A DNA stretch of 64,000 nt from Embleya hyalina (GTDB lineage Bacteria; Actinomycetota; Actinomycetes; Streptomycetales; Streptomycetaceae). Below are positions 1 through 8,818 of the stretch, piece after piece; position 1 is the stretch's first letter, and the number at the start of each line of letters is the position of its first letter. The notes beneath the pieces are model-generated. The model was not told where the DNA came from and did not search any database. It saw nothing but the letters and a program-made list of their open reading frames with translations. A program made the translations under genes and the position numbers. The stretch spans positions 190,888-254,887 of the forward strand of contig NZ_BIFH01000015.1 in assembly GCF_003967355.1 (NCBI RefSeq), given 5' to 3'.

Positions 1-1
1 G

Positions 2-40
2 GCGCTCGTCGCCGCGAAGGTCAGGCAGGTCACGCGCTAG
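2..40 (+). CDS. C-terminal end of a truncated upstream gene (probable phage protein)
   Basis: Reading frame 2 is open from the window edge and ends at a TAG at 38-40, giving only about a dozen residues. It runs in the direction of the tail genes that follow, so the last residues of a head-tail connector or gp10-like protein are a reasonable guess from phage gene order. The fragment is too short to identify. The TAG and the antisense stop of the next gene share the palindrome CTAG. Confidence 0.3.
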   Translation, partial: ALVAAKVRQVTR

Positions 41-555
41 GAGAGCTCGTCAATGGGCCTTCCCTCACGGATACGCATAGCTGCATCTCGGCCGAGATCC
101 GTGGGGAGCAGGTAACTCACACTCACGGTCCCGTCATTGACTGTTGCCCAGGTCGGTGGGTTCTCATCGAACTCGACCAGGCCATCCGTGACGAGATTGC
201 CAAATGCCCAGATCATCCCCCGCGGAATGGCCACCCTTTCGCGTGTTGGGTCATCGGCCAGCCAGTTGAGTGCCTGAAGCTCCAAGGGGCCGTATCGATC
301 GTTCAACACGCCAAGGTTGATCTTGTACTGCTGCATGGCCAGACGGTCCATGTCCTTCGACAGGTCGTAGCGCGTGTGGCAGGTCGGGCAGAGCGCGATC
401 AGGTTCTCGAACCGATGTTCACGGACCTTTTCCCACGGCACGATGTGCGCGATCTCAACGGGGTGGGCCCGACAAGTCGGAATCGCGCACCGATGGCCAG
501 CTTCCACCAGGACTGATCGTTGCAGCGGGGCGGAAATCTTCGGACGTTCGCTCAT
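37..555 (-). CDS. HNH endonuclease-like protein, antisense insert in the phage tail module
   Basis: A 172-residue protein with a clear HNH/zinc pattern in its first 64 residues: Cys23-x4-Cys28, His37 in an AHIVPW context, Asn51, then Cys56-x2-Cys59-His60. This is the fold of HNH nucleases, which cut DNA with a single metal ion. The C-terminal 100 residues are not recognised. ATG 555 is chosen; a GTG at 561 is the alternative, and neither has a good ribosome binding site. The gene points against all neighbouring phage genes and ends on top of the preceding gene's stop, which suggests a moron or homing-type insertion. A role in packaging or in cutting foreign DNA is possible but unproven. Confidence 0.75.
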   Translation of the reverse strand: MSERPKISAPLQRSVLVEAGHRCAIPTCRAHPVEIAHIVPWEKVREHRFENLIALCPTCHTRYDLSKDMDRLAMQQYKINLGVLNDRYGPLELQALNWLADDPTRERVAIPRGMIWAFGNLVTDGLVEFDENPPTWATVNDGTVSVSYLLPTDLGRDAAMRIREGRPIDELS

Positions 556-595
556 CGACACACGCTAAGCGACGCGCACGCCGAGGGAGGTTCCT

Positions 596-1018
596 TTGGA
601 TCTGGATCTAATCGACGGCCTGGCGCGCTTGCTCGCCGCCCGCGGCCTGGTCACCTACGACCCAACCGGCGCGAGCGGCGACGTGTTCGCCGAGCACATG
701 CCGGCGGGCCCGGACTCGGTGGTCGTGCTCGCCCTGTACGGCGGGCCCGAACCCGACTCGCGGATCCCGGTCGACGAGCCGTCTCTACAGGTCCGGGTAC
801 GCGGCACGGCCGACCCCCGCACCTCGCGCCGCCGTTCCTACGCCATCTACTCGGCCCTGCACGGCCTGACCCGCACCGCTCTGCCGGACGGCACCTGGCT
901 GGTGCTGTGCGTCGCCCAGGCCCCGCCGGCGTCGATGGGCGTGGACGCGAACGGCCAGCACGAACACACGACGAACTACCGCCTGACCGTGGGCGCGCCC
1001 ACGACACACCGCCCATGA
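596..1018 (+). CDS. Phage tail terminator / minor capsid-type protein
   Basis: A 140-residue protein starting at TTG 596 with a strong ribosome binding site (GAGGGAGG, 583-590). Its size, its position just before the tail tube gene, and its alpha/beta composition with short beta-rich segments match tail terminator (tail completion) proteins of actinobacterial siphoviruses. Such proteins cap the tail tube and join it to the head. No catalytic motif is visible. The next gene starts 10 bp after its stop and is clearly co-transcribed. Assignment rests mainly on gene order; a head-tail connector is the alternative. Confidence 0.6.
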   Translation: MDLDLIDGLARLLAARGLVTYDPTGASGDVFAEHMPAGPDSVVVLALYGGPEPDSRIPVDEPSLQVRVRGTADPRTSRRRSYAIYSALHGLTRTALPDGTWLVLCVAQAPPASMGVDANGQHEHTTNYRLTVGAPTTHRP

Positions 1019-1028
1019 GGAGGCACCC

Positions 1029-1481
1029 ATGAGCCAGCGACCCATCGACGCGAGAGGCTGGGTCTACCAGGTCGAGAGCGTGCCGGACACGTGGCTCGAC
1101 ATCACCCACGTCAACTCGTTCACGTACAACCCCGGCGAGAACGAAGAGACTGCCGAGACGACCTGGTTCGGGTCGGACGGCTACTACGAGGAAGACGTGA
1201 TGCAGAGGGGGGCGAGCCTGTCCCTGGAGGGTCAGCACGCCACCGACAGCGTCACCGGTGCCCAGGACCCGGGTCAGGCGTACATCGACAACGTTTGGGC
1301 GCTGGGCCTCGGTGTCGCCTCCCACAACCGCTTCAGGTTCAGGCACGAGACCCAGACGTCCTGGGTCGTGTGGGATGCCACCATGAGCCCCGGGGAGAAG
1401 GGCGGCGGCAACAACGACAAGTCGTCCTGGTCCGTAACTATCCGACGCTCCGGTGCCCCGATGACTATGGTCGTCGCATGA
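1029..1481 (+). CDS. Phage major tail tube protein
   Basis: A 150-residue protein with the ribosome binding site GAGGAGG about 6 bp before ATG 1029. It sits between the terminator and the chaperone pair, where siphoviruses place the major tail (tube) subunit, and it has the length and Thr/Ser/Gly-rich beta character of that family. The protein would polymerise into the hollow tube through which DNA passes. It overlaps the next start (ATG 1478) by 4 bp, so the chaperone is probably translated by coupling. Confidence 0.7.
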   Translation: MSQRPIDARGWVYQVESVPDTWLDITHVNSFTYNPGENEETAETTWFGSDGYYEEDVMQRGASLSLEGQHATDSVTGAQDPGQAYIDNVWALGLGVASHNRFRFRHETQTSWVVWDATMSPGEKGGGNNDKSSWSVTIRRSGAPMTMVVA

Positions 1482-1915
1482 GCGAGCACGTACAGCCTTT
1501 GGAGGCCGAGGACTTCGATGCGTGGGTCTCCGAGACCAACGCGAACATCCGGCCCGCGAGCATCAAAATCGGTGGGACGGTACACGTCATGCCGGTTGGC
1601 GTTCCGATTGCCTTCACGCTCCAGACCCGGCGCTTGGCCGACCGCGAGGACGTCGGCGCGCTGCGGACCATCCTGGTACCCATCTTCGGCGAACAGGCCC
1701 TCGACGCCTGGGAGTCGACGAGTCCATTCGGTACCGAGGCACTGCCGGTTCTGTTGCGCTGGTGTGGCGCGAACATGGCCAAGCCCGGCTCGATGAGCAT
1801 CGCCGAGGCCGCCGCGTCGGTCGAAGAGGACGACGCGGGAAAAGCCCCGAAGAACAGGGCCGAGAAGCGAGCCGCCGCCAAGAAGACCAAGAGTTCTGGC
1901 AAGCGGTCCTGACCC
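1478..1915 (+). CDS. Tail assembly chaperone, short form (gpG-like)
   Basis: A 144-residue protein whose ATG overlaps the tail-tube stop. The C-terminus is strongly basic and alanine/lysine rich. It occupies the slot of lambda gpG, which coats the tape measure protein during tail assembly and is lost from the mature tail. A perfect slippery heptamer, GGGAAAA, lies in frame at 1837-1843 (codons G GGA AAA), so a fraction of ribosomes should shift -1 and produce the longer G-T form. Frame arithmetic confirms that the downstream open frame is exactly the -1 frame. Confidence 0.75.
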
Positions 1916-2118
1916 ACTGGCGCGTAGTTGAGGCCGATCTCCGACGCGAGTACGGCCTCGATCCGCATGCCGTACGGCGCCTGACCACACGCGAGTTCGG
2001 TGTCTGTCTCGGCGGCCTGTCCGGCGACGCCCTGTTCCGCGAGGCATGGCGCCGCACCCCGCGGCGGGTCGTCGACCCGGCGGAGATCGCAGCGATCACC
2101 GGCATCCCCAGCACCTGA
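1478..2118 (+). CDS. Tail assembly chaperone, frameshifted long form (gpGT-like)
   Basis: The product of -1 frameshifting at 1837-1843: about 122 residues shared with the short form followed by about 91 residues from the -1 frame (1843-2118). The added part contains FWQAVLTHW and a helical arginine-rich stretch, typical of the T domain that binds tail tube subunits. Lambda-like siphoviruses need a fixed ratio of G to GT. The T domain has no good start of its own before the slip site. The tape measure gene follows 26 bp later, the usual order. Confidence 0.72.
1837..1843 (+). promoter_or_regulatory. Programmed -1 ribosomal frameshift site GGGAAAA
   Basis: In the zero frame of the short chaperone the bases read G GGA AAA, an exact X XXY YYZ slippery heptamer. 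Slipping back one base continues with AGC CCC GAA and enters an open frame that runs to 2118. This is the standard way phages make the GT chaperone. A downstream stimulatory hairpin was not worked out. Confidence 0.8.
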
Positions 2119-2144
2119 CGCAGCACCACGGGAGGTGACGACCC

Positions 2145-4853
2145 GTGGCGTTGAACGTGGGCGAACTCGTCGGGTTTGCCAGCCTGGACACGCGCGACCT
2201 GGACCGCGGCGCCGGTCACGTCACGGCCGTAATGCAGGGTCTCGCGGGTGACGTGACCCGCACGTCCGAGCAGGCCGGTACGGGCGCCGGGCAGGGCCTG
2301 ATCGGGCGCCTGGTCGACCAGATTCGGGCGGGCGCCGCCTCGGCAGTGCAGAGCCTGGCGAACGTGCTCGCGCCCGGGTCGACGCAGGCCGGCAACCAGG
2401 CTGGCGACGCCACGGCCGCCGCGCTCCAGGCCCAGCTCGACGCCGGCGCCCGCCAGGCCGGGGCGAGTGCAGGCAACGCGCTCGACGCCTCCCTGACCTC
2501 CGGCGCTCGGCAGGCCGGCGACCAGGCGGGCAACGCTGGCGGCGACGCGCTCGGCAACAGCCTGGAGGCCGAGGCCGACCAGGCGGGCGACGCCGCGGGC
2601 GAGGCAGCGTCGGGCGGGCTGAAGACCAAGCTGGTCGCCGGCGCCGCGGTCGCCGGCGTCGCCGCCGGGGCGGCCCTGTTCAAGGGCATGTCCGAGGCGA
2701 TGGACCAGGAGAAGGCGAACGACGTGCTCGCCGCCGAGCTGGGCGCATCGCCCGAGATGGCACGCGAGTTCGGCGGCATCGCCGGCCATCTGTTCAGCCG
2801 GGCATACGGCGAGAACATCACCGAGGTCAACGACGCGTTGCGCGGCGTGTGGTCCCAGGGCCTGGTCGACGAGGACGCGGCGGGCGCCGACATCGAGCGG
2901 GTCACGGCGCGGGCGATGGACGCGACCACGATCCTGCGCGAAGACATCGGCAAGACGACGTCGACCGCCGGTCAGATGATCAAGACCGGCATCGCCAAGA
3001 ATGCCGAGGAGGCATTCGACATTCTCGTTCGAGGCGCCCAGCAGGGCGTCAACAAGAGCGAGGATTTGCTGGATACCTTCAACGAATACCCCACGCAGTT
3101 CCGGAAGTTGGGGCTCGATGCGACAACCGCGATGGGCCTGCTCAGTCAGGGGCTGAAGAACGGCGCGAGGGACAGCGACCTCGTCGCCGACGCGCTCAAG
3201 GAATTCTCGATCCGCGCGATCGACGGCAGTAAGGGCGCCTCGGACGCGTACAAGGCCCTCGGCTTGGACGCCGAGGCGATGACGGCAAAGATCGCCCGCG
3301 GCGGCCCGGAAGCGTCCGCCGGCCTGCAAACCGTCCTCGACAGGTTGCGGGCCATGAAGGACCCGGTGGAACAGAACGCCGCCGCCGTGGGCCTGTTCGG
3401 CACCCAGAGCGAAGACCTGGGCAAGGCGTTGTACGCGCTCGATCCGTCCACAGCCGTGGCCGCCATGGGTGATGTGGCCGGCGCTGCCGACCGGGCGGGC
3501 AAGACCTTGCACGACAACGCCAGCACCAAGATCGAGGCGTTCAAGCGCAAGTTGACCCAGGCGTTCGTCGAGACGTTGGGTGACAAGGTGCTGCCGCGCG
3601 CCGAGGACTTCGCGCGGGCGATGAAGGACAAGTTCGGGCCGTCCGTGCGTGATGCCGGACGGTGGGTGCGGGACGACCTCATGCCGGTCCTGCGCGACAT
3701 TGCGGGCTGGCTCAATGACCATGTCGTTCCGGCAGCGGTCACCACAGGGCGCGTGATCAAGGACGACGTCGTACCGGCGCTGAAGGACGCGAAGACCTGG
3801 GTCGAGAACAACAAGGAACCGCTGCTCGCCGTCGCTGGCATCATCACGCTGTTCCTCCTGCCCGCGATGGTCGCGGCCGGTGTCGGTGCCACGGTGAGCG
3901 CGGCCACGCAGGTGACCGCGTGGGTGCTGACCCGCACGACCGCGACTACATCGGCCATCACTTCGGCTGCTGCCCACTGGACGACGATCGCGGGCTGGGT
4001 CGCAGCCGGCGCGGCGGCCACCTGGAACGCGGCGGTCATCGTGGCCGGTTGGGTTCTGATGGGCACTCAGGCGCTGATCCGCGGCGCGCAGATGGCGGCG
4101 GCCTGGATTCTGGCGATGGGTCCGATTGCGTGGGTGACGGTGGCGATCATCGCCATCGCCGCGCTGGTCATCTACTACTGGGACGAGATCGTCGCGGGTA
4201 CGAAGCGGGCCTGGTCGTGGGTGACCGGCAGCGTGGCTGCGGCCTGGCAGTGGATCAAGGACACCGTGGCGTCGGGCGGCCGTTGGGTCTCGGACAAGAC
4301 ATCCGACATGGCATCGGCCGTAACCGGGTTCTTTGGGTCGATGGTGACCGGAGCGCAGGACAAGGGACGCGCGCTGGTCGACTGGCTGCGCGGTCTCCCG
4401 GGGGACATGCTGCGGGCGCTCGGCGACCTCGGACGGCTGCTCTGGGATGCCGGCACCAAGGTCATGCAGGGCCTGCTCGACGGCATCAGTTCGAAGGTCA
4501 GCGCGGTGAAGAGTCTGCTGTCGAACATCACGGACATGATCCCGTTCTCCAAGGGTCCGCCCGTGAAGGACGCCAAGCTGCTGACTCCGAACGGCAAGCT
4601 GATCATGGCCGGACTCATGCGCGGCATCGACTCGCAAACCCCCGCGCTGCGGGCCCAGTTGGCGGGCCTGACCGCGTCGATGCCGTCGATGGCGGCGCCG
4701 CCGCCGCGGATCGCCTCGGTCGGCGGCACCACCCCGGTCGCCGCGGACCGCACGGGCCCGATGGTGCAGATCAACGGCGGATGGCACTCGGGCGGCGAAT
4801 CACCCGATCAGCTCGCCGCCGCGCTGGACTGGCAGATGCGCGGACGGGGGTGA
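2145..4853 (+). CDS. Phage tape measure protein
   Basis: A 902-residue protein, the largest of the phage block, starting at GTG 2145 behind GGAGGTGA (2131-2138). The first 180 residues repeat Ala/Gly/Gln/Asp units such as AGDQAGN, forming a long helical rod. A middle part resembles the phage tail tape measure core (about 230-470). Two strongly hydrophobic stretches follow at about 555-590 and 640-675, the latter preceding tryptophan-rich segments. Tape measure proteins set tail length and help DNA cross the host membrane. The predicted rod fits a moderately long flexible tail. Confidence 0.9.
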   Translation: MALNVGELVGFASLDTRDLDRGAGHVTAVMQGLAGDVTRTSEQAGTGAGQGLIGRLVDQIRAGAASAVQSLANVLAPGSTQAGNQAGDATAAALQAQLDAGARQAGASAGNALDASLTSGARQAGDQAGNAGGDALGNSLEAEADQAGDAAGEAASGGLKTKLVAGAAVAGVAAGAALFKGMSEAMDQEKANDVLAAELGASPEMAREFGGIAGHLFSRAYGENITEVNDALRGVWSQGLVDEDAAGADIERVTARAMDATTILREDIGKTTSTAGQMIKTGIAKNAEEAFDILVRGAQQGVNKSEDLLDTFNEYPTQFRKLGLDATTAMGLLSQGLKNGARDSDLVADALKEFSIRAIDGSKGASDAYKALGLDAEAMTAKIARGGPEASAGLQTVLDRLRAMKDPVEQNAAAVGLFGTQSEDLGKALYALDPSTAVAAMGDVAGAADRAGKTLHDNASTKIEAFKRKLTQAFVETLGDKVLPRAEDFARAMKDKFGPSVRDAGRWVRDDLMPVLRDIAGWLNDHVVPAAVTTGRVIKDDVVPALKDAKTWVENNKEPLLAVAGIITLFLLPAMVAAGVGATVSAATQVTAWVLTRTTATTSAITSAAAHWTTIAGWVAAGAAATWNAAVIVAGWVLMGTQALIRGAQMAAAWILAMGPIAWVTVAIIAIAALVIYYWDEIVAGTKRAWSWVTGSVAAAWQWIKDTVASGGRWVSDKTSDMASAVTGFFGSMVTGAQDKGRALVDWLRGLPGDMLRALGDLGRLLWDAGTKVMQGLLDGISSKVSAVKSLLSNITDMIPFSKGPPVKDAKLLTPNGKLIMAGLMRGIDSQTPALRAQLAGLTASMPSMAAPPPRIASVGGTTPVAADRTGPMVQINGGWHSGGESPDQLAAALDWQMRGRG

Positions 4854-4857
4854 CGGA

Positions 4858-5724
4858 ATGGCCGGCGAGTTCGTCACCGGACCGGGACTGATCCAGTTTC
4901 GTGACCTGGTCCTCGGCCCGGATCCGCTGCGCTGGCGCGGCCTGGAGGGGTGGCAGGAACTGCCGTCCTCCGACGACGCGTCGGCGCCACGGTCGGGTCA
5001 GCACGGGACGTTGCCGGGACCGCTGCTCGCGCAGGCCCGCACGGTCACCCTCGACGTCCTGATGCGCGTGGCCGGCGATCCGGGGGCGGTGGTCGATCGG
5101 ATCGAGCGCGCCACAGCACTCGTCGACGACGAGACCCCGCTGGTCGTGTGGCTCGATTCGCGCGGGCCCCGAATGGTGTTCGGCCGGGTGGTCCGGTGCC
5201 GGATCCCGGTCGACCGCGCGTACCGGATCGGGACCGTGGTCGGCATCCCGATTCAGTGGTCGTGCTCGGACCCGCGCCGGTACGGACTCGCGGAACAGTC
5301 TGCCGTCACCGGCCTGCCTCAGGCGGAGGGCGGGTTGACGTTCCCGTTGACGTTCCCGCTCGACTGGGGCACGCCGGCCGTCTCCGGCACCCTCACGGCC
5401 GTGAACTCCGGCTACGCGCCGACGAGTCCGATCGTCGAGTTCGTCGGGCCGGTCGACACGCCGGCGATGGTGCGCCTGTCCGACGGTACGCGCCTGGAGT
5501 ACGACCTGGTGCTGGGCGCGGGCGAAACCCTCACCGTCGACACACGCTCTCAGTCGGTGCGCCTGGCCGGCGCCGACCGGTTGTACACGGCTACCAGCCG
5601 CTCCGTGCCGGAGGAGTGGTTTCGCCTCGAACCCGGAGCAACGGACCTGGCGTTCAGGGCCGCGCCCGGTTCGACCGATCCCGCCGCGTCCATGACGGTG
5701 CGCTGGCGGTCTGCCTACTGGTGA
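4858..5724 (+). CDS. Phage distal tail (Dit-like) protein
   Basis: A 288-residue protein starting 5 bp after the tape measure stop. The order tape measure, then a roughly 290-residue protein opening with a phage tail family pattern (GLIQFRDLVLGPDPLRW, then TVTLDVLMR), matches siphoviral distal tail proteins of Streptomyces phages. These form the ring at the tail tip that carries the receptor-binding proteins. The C-terminal part is beta-rich (YSY-like galectin fold expected). Evidence is family resemblance and position. Confidence 0.7.
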   Translation: MAGEFVTGPGLIQFRDLVLGPDPLRWRGLEGWQELPSSDDASAPRSGQHGTLPGPLLAQARTVTLDVLMRVAGDPGAVVDRIERATALVDDETPLVVWLDSRGPRMVFGRVVRCRIPVDRAYRIGTVVGIPIQWSCSDPRRYGLAEQSAVTGLPQAEGGLTFPLTFPLDWGTPAVSGTLTAVNSGYAPTSPIVEFVGPVDTPAMVRLSDGTRLEYDLVLGAGETLTVDTRSQSVRLAGADRLYTATSRSVPEEWFRLEPGATDLAFRAAPGSTDPAASMTVRWRSAYW

Positions 5725-5737
5725 CCTGGAGGTCAGC

Positions 5738-6814
5738 GTGACTGTACGTGTGAGTTGGCTGTACCCGTCGCCGGCGGGTCCCGCCGGCGGGCAGTCCCGC
5801 GAGGACACCCGGCTCAGCCCGATCGGCACGATGTGGCCGACCGGCCCGACGACGACCCGGTCCGGCGTGATCCCCGGCGGGTCGCCGCTGGCGCTGTCCG
5901 GGTCCGGCATGACGGCGACGATCGGCCTCGGGCGGGCGGTTGTGCAGGGCACGGCGGCCCAGGGTGCCTATGCCGCCGCCGTGACCGCGCCGCATGCGGT
6001 GACCCTGGCCAATGGGCACGCCAGCCTGCCGCGGATCGACGTGATCGCACTGCGCGTGTACGACACGGTGTACGACGCGTCCGGGCAGAGCATCGGTGAC
6101 GTCGTCGTTGTGAAGGGCACGGAAGCGGCATCGCCGACGGCGCCCGCGATGCCGTCGCCCACGACCATGCCGCTGTACCAGATCACCGTCCCGGCCGGTG
6201 CGAGCGCGGGCACGGGCGGTCTGACGTGGGGCGGCGCCACCGACCTACGAGTCTGGACCGTCGCCGCCGGCGGGGTGCTTCCCGACCCGGCCGGGACGGC
6301 ACCCGGTGGCCACACCGACCAGCTCCGTATCCGCGCGGGCCGCATCGAGCGGTGGACCGGGTCGGCCTGGACCGAACTGGACCTGCCGTCGCTGCTGGCC
6401 GCGAGTACCTGGGGTGCCTGGACGGCGTATACGCCGACGTGGACGGCACAAGGGGGGTCAACGGCGCTCGGGACGGGGGGCTCGATCAGCGGCGCGTACT
6501 GCCGGACCGGGCGGATGATCACAGCCCGGATCGCGATGAAGATCGGCACGTCCGGATACTCCGGCGGGACCGGGTCGTGGAGGTGGTCCCTGCCCGTGAC
6601 ACCGGTCCTGCCCGCCGGGGCGCTGATGCCGTCCGGGATCGCACATGGTCAGGACGCTGGGGTTGCCAACTACACCGGCGTCGCGGATCTCACGTCGTCC
6701 GGTATCGAGATCTCCTCCCACACGGGGATCGCTCCCTGGAACCCCACGTTGCCGTTCACCTGGGGCGTAAACGATCTGGTCGGCATCCAGGTGACCTACG
6801 AGGCCACATCGTGA
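5738..6814 (+). CDS. Phage minor tail / tail-tip protein
   Basis: A 358-residue protein from GTG 5738, 13 bp after the distal tail gene. It is rich in Gly, Thr, Ala and Pro, with repeated beta-like segments and a tryptophan-bearing stretch near residues 190-230 (VWTVAAGGVLPDP and RIERWTGSAWTEL), a pattern seen in baseplate or fibre-base proteins of actinophages. It probably contributes to adsorption. The stop overlaps the next start as GTGA. Confidence 0.55.
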   Translation: MTVRVSWLYPSPAGPAGGQSREDTRLSPIGTMWPTGPTTTRSGVIPGGSPLALSGSGMTATIGLGRAVVQGTAAQGAYAAAVTAPHAVTLANGHASLPRIDVIALRVYDTVYDASGQSIGDVVVVKGTEAASPTAPAMPSPTTMPLYQITVPAGASAGTGGLTWGGATDLRVWTVAAGGVLPDPAGTAPGGHTDQLRIRAGRIERWTGSAWTELDLPSLLAASTWGAWTAYTPTWTAQGGSTALGTGGSISGAYCRTGRMITARIAMKIGTSGYSGGTGSWRWSLPVTPVLPAGALMPSGIAHGQDAGVANYTGVADLTSSGIEISSHTGIAPWNPTLPFTWGVNDLVGIQVTYEATS

Positions 6815-7911
6815 CGGCCGCCTATCGCGTGCTTTTCACCGACCTCCGCAGCGACCAGGTCCTGGACGCGATCCCCGTCGATGGCATGTCCTTCGACGAC
6901 TACATCGGCAAGTCGGGCAGCCTGCGGGCGTCGATCCCGGTCACGTCGGCGGAGATGGCGCGCCGCGTGCAGCTGCTCGTACCGGCCCGCACAGCAGTGT
7001 GGGTGTACCGCGGCGGCCAGGTCTGGTGGGGCGGCATCGTGTGGCAGGCCACGCCGACGGTCGGCGACCGCGGCGCGGCGGCCTATTCGATCCAGGCCGC
7101 GACGTGGGACAGCTACCTCGACCGGCGCGTCCTGATGACCACGTACGAGACCCCGCCGGGCGGCGTCGACCAGCTGGACATCGCGCGCGAGCTGGTCGCG
7201 TACACGGCCGAGCAGCCGGGCGGGGACATCGGCATCACCATCGACTACGGCCAGGTGTCCGGGATCGTTCGGGACCGGACGTACAGCCGGTACGACCAGC
7301 CGCGCATCCGGCAACTGCTCGACCAACTCGCGGCCGTGCAGGGTGGGTTCGAATGGCGAATCTCCAGCGAACTCGACGAGTTCGGCGCCCGAGTCAAACG
7401 GCTTGTCCTCGGCTATCCGAGGATCACCGCCGGGTCGACCGACGTGGTCCTGGACTACCCGGGGCCGATCCGGGTGTACTCGGATCCGGAGGACGGCGGC
7501 GGCCGCGCGACGCACTGGCAGAGCCGCGGCGCGACGACCAACCGCAACCAGGCCGCCGACTCGAACCCCATGCTGACCGACGTCCAGGAGGTCGCCGGCG
7601 CGATCGACGCCGGGTGGCCGCGGCTCGACGGCACCAGCGACCACACCACCGTCGAGGACCCGGCGACCCTGCTCGGGCACGCCCAGGCCGACCTCGGCCG
7701 GGCCTGGACGCAGACCACGATCCCCGAGATCACCATCACCCCGGGCGACCGCCTGTCGCCGGCGATGCTCGGCGCGACGGTGCGGGTGCGCCGCCGGGAC
7801 CTGTGGCACCCGGCCGGCGACGACCGCCGGTACCGCGTGGTCGGCATGTCCGTGACCCCACCGACCCGATCAAGCGGCGAGACCGCGAGGTTGTTCCTGG
7901 AGGCCGCCTGA
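6811..7911 (+). CDS. Phage tail-tip protein, Gp37-like
   Basis: A 366-residue protein starting at GTG 6811, which overlaps the previous stop by 4 bp; the same frame is open far upstream, but only this start fits the coupled arrangement. The sequence (AAYRVLFTDLRSDQVLDAIPV, later VWVYRGGQVWWGGIVW) resembles the Gp37-like / minor tail proteins of Rhodococcus and Streptomyces siphoviruses, related to the gp27-type tail hub. It would form part of the cell-puncturing tip. It ends at TGA overlapping the next ATG. Confidence 0.6.
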   Translation: MTAAYRVLFTDLRSDQVLDAIPVDGMSFDDYIGKSGSLRASIPVTSAEMARRVQLLVPARTAVWVYRGGQVWWGGIVWQATPTVGDRGAAAYSIQAATWDSYLDRRVLMTTYETPPGGVDQLDIARELVAYTAEQPGGDIGITIDYGQVSGIVRDRTYSRYDQPRIRQLLDQLAAVQGGFEWRISSELDEFGARVKRLVLGYPRITAGSTDVVLDYPGPIRVYSDPEDGGGRATHWQSRGATTNRNQAADSNPMLTDVQEVAGAIDAGWPRLDGTSDHTTVEDPATLLGHAQADLGRAWTQTTIPEITITPGDRLSPAMLGATVRVRRRDLWHPAGDDRRYRVVGMSVTPPTRSSGETARLFLEAA

Positions 7912-8636
7912 TGCCCGCGATCCCCACCGATCTGCTCGACCGGATCCGGCGCCTGGAGGACGCCGTTCGTATCCTCGCCGGCCGGGCCAACATCCGGCCG
8001 GCGCTCGACGAGATCCTGGCCGGCCGGGTCCGGATCGGCGAGGGCGGCACGCTGTGGGTCGAGGCCCCCAACGGCGAGGTCGTCCTGGCCACCGGGTTGT
8101 ACGCGGCCGGCAAATACGGCGTGTACGCGGGTAGGTCCGAGGGCAGCGGGGCCGCCCTGGTGATCGGCGGCGAGGACGCCGGCATTCCCCAGATGATCCG
8201 GATCTTCCCTCGGCCGGCGGGTCACGGGGCGATCGTGATGGACGACGCGACCGACGACGGCTGGCTGGGCCGGCCGTGGCTCCCGTACCCACTGCCGGCG
8301 TCGGTGTTCGCAACCGACTGGCCGTCGACCACGGGCGGTTCGTGGGGCGCGGTGTCCAGGTCGTACGCGCCTCGGCAGCACTCACACATCGTGGTGTTCG
8401 GAAGCGCCTACGCCGACACCGGTACGAGCGGGCAGATGCGGCTGGTCATCAACGGCACCCAGTACGGACCCACCGTGACGGCACCGAGCGGGGGTTTCGG
8501 GTCGCTGGATTGGCGCGGCCCGCTCGGTGCGGGCGCATGGGGCGATCTGCTGACGATCGAGGTCCAGTGCCAACGCACCGGGGGCGGCGGATCCGTGTAC
8601 GCCCATCTGTCCGAACTGTACGGAGTGAACTCGTGA
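7911..8636 (+). CDS. Putative tail fibre or tail-associated protein
   Basis: A 241-residue protein starting at ATG 7911 inside the previous stop. A short helix with a heptad-like pattern (LLDRIRRLEDAVRILAG, about 6-23) is followed by beta-rich, glycine-rich sequence, the layout of a trimeric fibre or its attachment domain. No enzymatic motif is visible. Host-receptor binding is inferred from position after the tail-tip genes. It ends overlapping the next GTG. Confidence 0.5.
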   Translation: MPAIPTDLLDRIRRLEDAVRILAGRANIRPALDEILAGRVRIGEGGTLWVEAPNGEVVLATGLYAAGKYGVYAGRSEGSGAALVIGGEDAGIPQMIRIFPRPAGHGAIVMDDATDDGWLGRPWLPYPLPASVFATDWPSTTGGSWGAVSRSYAPRQHSHIVVFGSAYADTGTSGQMRLVINGTQYGPTVTAPSGGFGSLDWRGPLGAGAWGDLLTIEVQCQRTGGGGSVYAHLSELYGVNS

Positions 8637-8818
8637 GCACCGAGCCCGAGCCCGACATCGATCCTCGGCCGGCCGTCCCTCGTGCCGTCCCGACCGCGCA
8701 TCCCGACCCCCGCGCCGGCTGCGGCGCGCCGCTCGACCCGCCCGAGGCCCCCTCGGCGTCCGATCCCCCCGACCCGGTGCTGCCGCAACCGGCCGCGACC
8801 CCCCAGGAGGCACCCTGA
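8633..8818 (+). CDS. Small proline-rich phage protein
   Basis: A 61-residue open frame from GTG 8633, overlapping the stop of the fibre gene by 4 bp and ending at TGA 8816-8818, which overlaps the endolysin ATG. More than a quarter of its residues are proline, with many Asp, Glu and Ala. The tight coupling on both sides supports translation. The function is unknown; it may be a linker or a chaperone for the fibre or lysis genes. Confidence 0.45.
   Translation: MSTEPEPDIDPRPAVPRAVPTAHPDPRAGCGAPLDPPEAPSASDPPDPVLPQPAATPQEAP

Noticed and set aside
1614-4787. A 1057-codon minus-strand frame opposite the tape measure gene
   Set aside because: Shadow of the tape measure coding strand; no ribosome binding site or domain.
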